Source: an uncultured Eubacteriales bacterium (GTDB lineage Bacteria; Bacillota; Clostridia; Oscillospirales; Oscillospiraceae). Taken from it: 63,075 nucleotides of DNA. The translations under genes and the position numbers were made by a program. The stretch is from assembly GCA_959602365.1 (NCBI GenBank), contig CAUGSS010000012.1, forward strand, positions 1-63,075, in the 5' to 3' direction. Every line of letters begins with the position of its first letter. Positions within the stretch are counted from its first letter, which is position 1. The notes under the pieces were generated by a model. That model was not told the DNA's origin, did not search any database, and was given only the letters and a program-made list of their open reading frames with translations. This document shows positions 60,375 through 63,075 of the stretch, piece by piece.

Positions 60375-62416
60375 TGAAGTTTGCCCGCAAGACCCCGGTA
60401 AAACTGCTCGCCTGGCTGCTGTGCCTGATCTGTATTGTCCTTGGTACCGTGAGCACTCTGGCCTTCTCTCAGCTCTCCCGCTACGGCGGCTACCACAACG
60501 ATCGGGACACCTTCGTCAGCGATATGCAGGCCAACACTCTTTCCGAGGACATCTATCAGGTTTCTCAGTACTACTCCCTTCGCATGAGCGGCCTGCCCTG
60601 GACAGAACAGCTCATTGAAACCTATCAGCGCTCCTTTGCTCAGGAGAACACCAATTTCTTCTTCACCGTGACGGATTATGACAGCGGTGAGACCCTGTTG
60701 GACAGCTACACTGCCAGAGCCAGCACATACCTGCGGCAGGAATTCTATCTCTCTGCCGCAAATTACTATGACTATGAGTTCTATGAGGACTATTTTGTCT
60801 CAGGCGATGGCAGCGCCTATAATACCGCCGCTTCCTCTTCAGACTCCTATGCCATGGATGAGGCAGAGCTGCAGGCAGCCACCACCGGCGAAGTGGCTGA
60901 CAGCAGCCTGCGCCATGTCATCATCACCGGGTATATCGCCCAGGATCTGACGGCTCAGGATGACTACGCCTCTATTGCGTCCATTGCCGGACAGCTCTAT
61001 GAGGCGCGCCACCAGGTCCTGGTGCTGCTGGCGGTCTGCGTTCTGGGATTGGCAGTGGGACTGCTGGTGTTGGCCCGGGGAGCCGGACGGCGGTCCGGAT
61101 CAGAAGTCATCCGTTTGGGCAGACTCTCCCGCATGCCCTGGGATTTGCTGCTGGTGCTGAGCGGAGGGTATGCCTGGCTGCTCACATGGCTCTGGGGCCT
61201 CTTTATCAACGCGGTGGCGGCAGACCTCTATACGGTCTACAGCCGCATTATCTACCAGGGCGTTGCCGCCCTCGCCCTCTGCGGCGGCGCGGTGCTCCTG
61301 GCCCTCTTCGTCTCTCTGGCCGCCCGAAGCAAGGAAAAGGGCTGGCTGAAAAACGCTTTGCTCTACCGCCTGGGCTGCTGGTTTGGCCGGGTTCTGCACC
61401 ATCCCCTGCGCCGGCTTTGGGATATGCTGCGCTCCCTGCCTATGATCTGGAAGACGGTGCTGTTCTGCGCCTGTGCCATCGGTGTGGAATGCCTGTGCCT
61501 TTACTGGCTCTACTGGGACGGCGCCGTGCTGCCCATTATCCTGTTCAATATAGTGATATGTCTGGTGCTGCTTGCCTGCGCCGCCTGCAATAAGCGGCTG
61601 CAGCAGGGCTGCCGGGCCATTGCCGACGGCAATATGGATTTTCGGGTGGACACCCGCCGCATGTTTGGGGATTTCCGGGCCCAGGGCGAGGCCCTGAACC
61701 GGATCGGCTCCGGCATCGCCGCGGCGGTGGAGGAGCGGCTCAAGTCGGAGCGGTTCAAAACCGAGCTGATCACCAACGTCTCCCACGACCTCAAGACCCC
61801 CCTCACCAGCATCGTCAACTATGTGGATCTGCTGAGCAAGCTCTCCCTGCCCGAGGACGCCCGCTCCTATGTGGAGGTGCTTCAGCGCCAGTCCGCCCGG
61901 CTGAAAAAGCTGACGGAGGACCTGGTGGAGGCGTCCAAGGCCTCCACCGGCAACCTGAGCGTGGAGATCACCCCCCTCAATCTGGGCGAGCTGGTCAGCC
62001 AGGTCACCGGCGAATACGGCGACCGCTTCGAAAAGGCGGGGGTTGCTCCGGTGCTTCAGGTCTCCGAGGAGAAGATCACCGCCCTGGGCGACGGACGGTA
62101 TCTGTGGCGCATTATGGACAATCTGTTCAGCAATGTCTGCAAATACGCCCTCTCAGGCACCCGGGTCTACATTGACGCCTCCATCCAGGCCGAGCATGCG
62201 GTAATCGCCGTGAAAAACATCTCCCGGGACCGGCTCAATGTCAGCGCGGAAGAGCTGATGGAACGCTTTGTCCGGGGGGACGCCTCCCGGAACACCGAGG
62301 GCAGCGGCCTGGGCCTCTCCATTGCCCGGAGCCTGGCCGAACTGATGGGCGGCCAGCTGAGCCTGACGGTGGACGGCGACCTGTTCAAGGCGGAGATGCG
62401 GCTGCCGCTGGCATGA
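60374..62416 (+). CDS. Sensor histidine kinase with multi-span membrane region (680 aa)
   Basis: One N-terminal helix (residues 10-32) precedes an extracellular domain of about 175 Tyr/Ser/Asp-rich residues. A membrane region with about five more helices follows (residues 215-410). Then come a HAMP-like linker (ADGNMDFRVDTRRMFGD), the H box NVSHDLKTPLTSIVNY (about 471), N box DNLFSNVCKYAL (about 581) and G box EGSGLGLSIARSLAE (about 642). The kinase phosphorylates the adjacent regulator. The large Tyr/Asp-rich sensor suggests an extracellular cue; which one is unknown. Confidence 0.93.
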   Translation: MKFARKTPVKLLAWLLCLICIVLGTVSTLAFSQLSRYGGYHNDRDTFVSDMQANTLSEDIYQVSQYYSLRMSGLPWTEQLIETYQRSFAQENTNFFFTVTDYDSGETLLDSYTARASTYLRQEFYLSAANYYDYEFYEDYFVSGDGSAYNTAASSSDSYAMDEAELQAATTGEVADSSLRHVIITGYIAQDLTAQDDYASIASIAGQLYEARHQVLVLLAVCVLGLAVGLLVLARGAGRRSGSEVIRLGRLSRMPWDLLLVLSGGYAWLLTWLWGLFINAVAADLYTVYSRIIYQGVAALALCGGAVLLALFVSLAARSKEKGWLKNALLYRLGCWFGRVLHHPLRRLWDMLRSLPMIWKTVLFCACAIGVECLCLYWLYWDGAVLPIILFNIVICLVLLACAACNKRLQQGCRAIADGNMDFRVDTRRMFGDFRAQGEALNRIGSGIAAAVEERLKSERFKTELITNVSHDLKTPLTSIVNYVDLLSKLSLPEDARSYVEVLQRQSARLKKLTEDLVEASKASTGNLSVEITPLNLGELVSQVTGEYGDRFEKAGVAPVLQVSEEKITALGDGRYLWRIMDNLFSNVCKYALSGTRVYIDASIQAEHAVIAVKNISRDRLNVSAEELMERFVRGDASRNTEGSGLGLSIARSLAELMGGQLSLTVDGDLFKAEMRLPLA

Positions 62417-62471
62417 CCCGCCTCCCTCTTGTCCGGCGGAAATGCCGGTGCCTCTCTGAAGGAAAAGATAA

Positions 62472-62512
62472 CAGCGGGGCTGCTGCAGAAGTTACAGCAG
62501 CCCCGCTGTCTG
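62472..62512 (+). terminator. Hairpin after the kinase gene
   Basis: Perfect 14-bp arms 62472-62485 and 62495-62508 (CAGCGGGGCTGCTG), short T-poor tail, running into a TGTCATCCTGAG repeat. Confidence 0.75.
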
Positions 62513-62598
62513 TCATCCTGAGCGCCAGCGAAGGATCTTTTCCCGGCATTTGTTCCGGCGGAAAAAGATGTTTCGCCCCCTTGGGGCTCAGCATGACA
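62511..62598. repeat. TGTCAT-CTGAG palindromic repeat, copy D
   Basis: Bounded by TGTCATCCTGAGCG and GGGCTCAGCATGACA. It shares AGCGAAGGATCTT and GCCCCCTTGGGGCTCAGCA with copy A at 38026. Confidence 0.8.
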
Positions 62599-62651
62599 TA
62601 CTTGCGTTCTTTTGGAGCCCTTCAAAGCGAAAGGGCCGTCTTTTCCGACGG

Positions 62652-62690
62652 ACAAAAGCGGGGATACGGCATTAGCCGTATCCCCGCTTT
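62652..62690 (-). terminator. Terminator of the right-edge gene
   Basis: Perfect 16-bp arms 62655-62670 and 62675-62690 (AAAGCGGGGATACGGC), loop ATTA, then TTTTGTCC on the minus strand. Confidence 0.9.
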
Positions 62691-62712
62691 GTTGTCGAAT
62701 GCAGATCTTCGA

Positions 62713-63075
62713 TTAGAACTCGTACCAGTCGGGCTCGTTGCTGTGCTCGAAGACATAGGGGTTCTCGATCTCGCCGCGGCGGACCTTCTCCCACCACTCG
62801 CCGGCCTTGGCAGGCATGCTGCGCCAGGACTCAGCGGTCTGGGGCTCCTCCATGTCGTGGGTGGCATAGCGCCAGTCGTTGACACGGGAGATGTACTTCT
62901 CGTCCTGCTGAGCGGAGTTCTCGTCGCCCAGGTCGCCGGCGGCGATCCGGAGCAGGGAGCCGTACTGCTCGGAGACGGTGTGCAGCTTCAGGTCCTCCAC
63001 AAAGAGCTTCTTCAGCGGGCGCTTGGCCAGGTTGGACATGATGGTGCGGTTCTCATAGGGCATGGTCTTCCACAT
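62713..63075 (-). CDS. C-terminal part of an unrecognised protein, cut by window edge
   Basis: The frame is open to the right edge, so only the last 121 codons including the stop are visible and the true start lies outside. The visible part is hydrophilic and rich in aromatic and acidic residues, for example GSLLRIAAGDLGDENSAQQD, VNDWRYATHDMEEPQTAESW and the ending ENPYVFEHSNEPDWYEF. Codon use matches the highly expressed genes of the window. A strong terminator follows the stop. I do not recognise the family. Confidence 0.7.
   Translation of the reverse strand: MWKTMPYENRTIMSNLAKRPLKKLFVEDLKLHTVSEQYGSLLRIAAGDLGDENSAQQDEKYISRVNDWRYATHDMEEPQTAESWRSMPAKAGEWWEKVRRGEIENPYVFEHSNEPDWYEF

Overview
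The window reads as chromosomal DNA of a GC-rich, low-oxygen Gram-positive of the class Clostridia, most likely an Oscillospiraceae gut commensal (Flavonifractor/Lawsonibacter/Pseudoflavonifractor type). This is inference from gene content: rpsO-pnp, zapA, mreCD-PBP2, an FMN riboswitch with an ECF-type riboflavin transporter, a CsoR-controlled P-type ATPase, a 2-hydroxyacyl-CoA dehydratase activase, a CoA-transferase and the IscU-like/GGGtGRT pair. No rRNA, tRNA, CRISPR array or intact transposon was seen.

Layout. 1-9.1 kb is AT-richer and accessory in character: a secreted repeat-tailed protein cut by the left edge, a small cytosolic protein, three lipoproteins (one with WG repeats, one a solute-binding protein), a membrane-embedded LuxR-type regulator coupled to a small XRE regulator, and a relict TnpV gene at the boundary. 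9.3-12.3 kb holds a membrane-anchored XRE regulator and another lipoprotein. 12.4-21.7 kb is a long leftward cluster: zapA, U32 peptidase, dut, maf, mreC, mreD, PBP2 and a GH13 alpha-glucan hydrolase. 21.8-28.5 kb runs rightward: DEAD-box helicase, lspA, a RluD-type pseudouridine synthase, an old-yellow-enzyme/FAD oxidoreductase and an SDR. A 35-residue membrane peptide with a consensus promoter follows on the opposite strand.

29-35.3 kb carries trmL, pgk, tpiA, gpmI (lower glycolysis), then an IscU-like scaffold and a GGGtGRT protein. 35.4-43 kb is a patchwork of small units: membrane protein plus XRE, SecB-like chaperone, histidine phosphatase, GNAT, the riboflavin unit (FMN riboswitch, RibU, and a riboflavin kinase fused to a winged-helix DNA-binding domain), a cupin, and the CsoR/P-type ATPase pair with visible operators. 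43-48.4 kb has a small membrane protein converging on a candidate small RNA, then rpsO-pnp with structured leaders and an M16 peptidase. 48.8-56.7 kb holds a flavin reductase, a CoA-transferase with a hotdog protein, and a dehydratase-activase system split in two around a GNAT gene. 56.8-62.4 kb holds a divergent XRE/52-residue gene pair, a large repeat block, NADP-isocitrate dehydrogenase and a two-component system. The right edge cuts an unrecognised gene.

Two themes stand out. The first is compact regulation with readable sites: FMN riboswitch, CsoR boxes, paired XRE-type dyads, the pnp leader hairpin, and an orphan promoter-terminator unit. The second is a dispersed family of TGTCAT-CTGAG bounded palindromic repeats, three copies of which sit directly behind a related GC-rich hairpin at gene ends. 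The most novel-looking object is the riboflavin kinase/winged-helix fusion next to riboswitch-controlled ribU.
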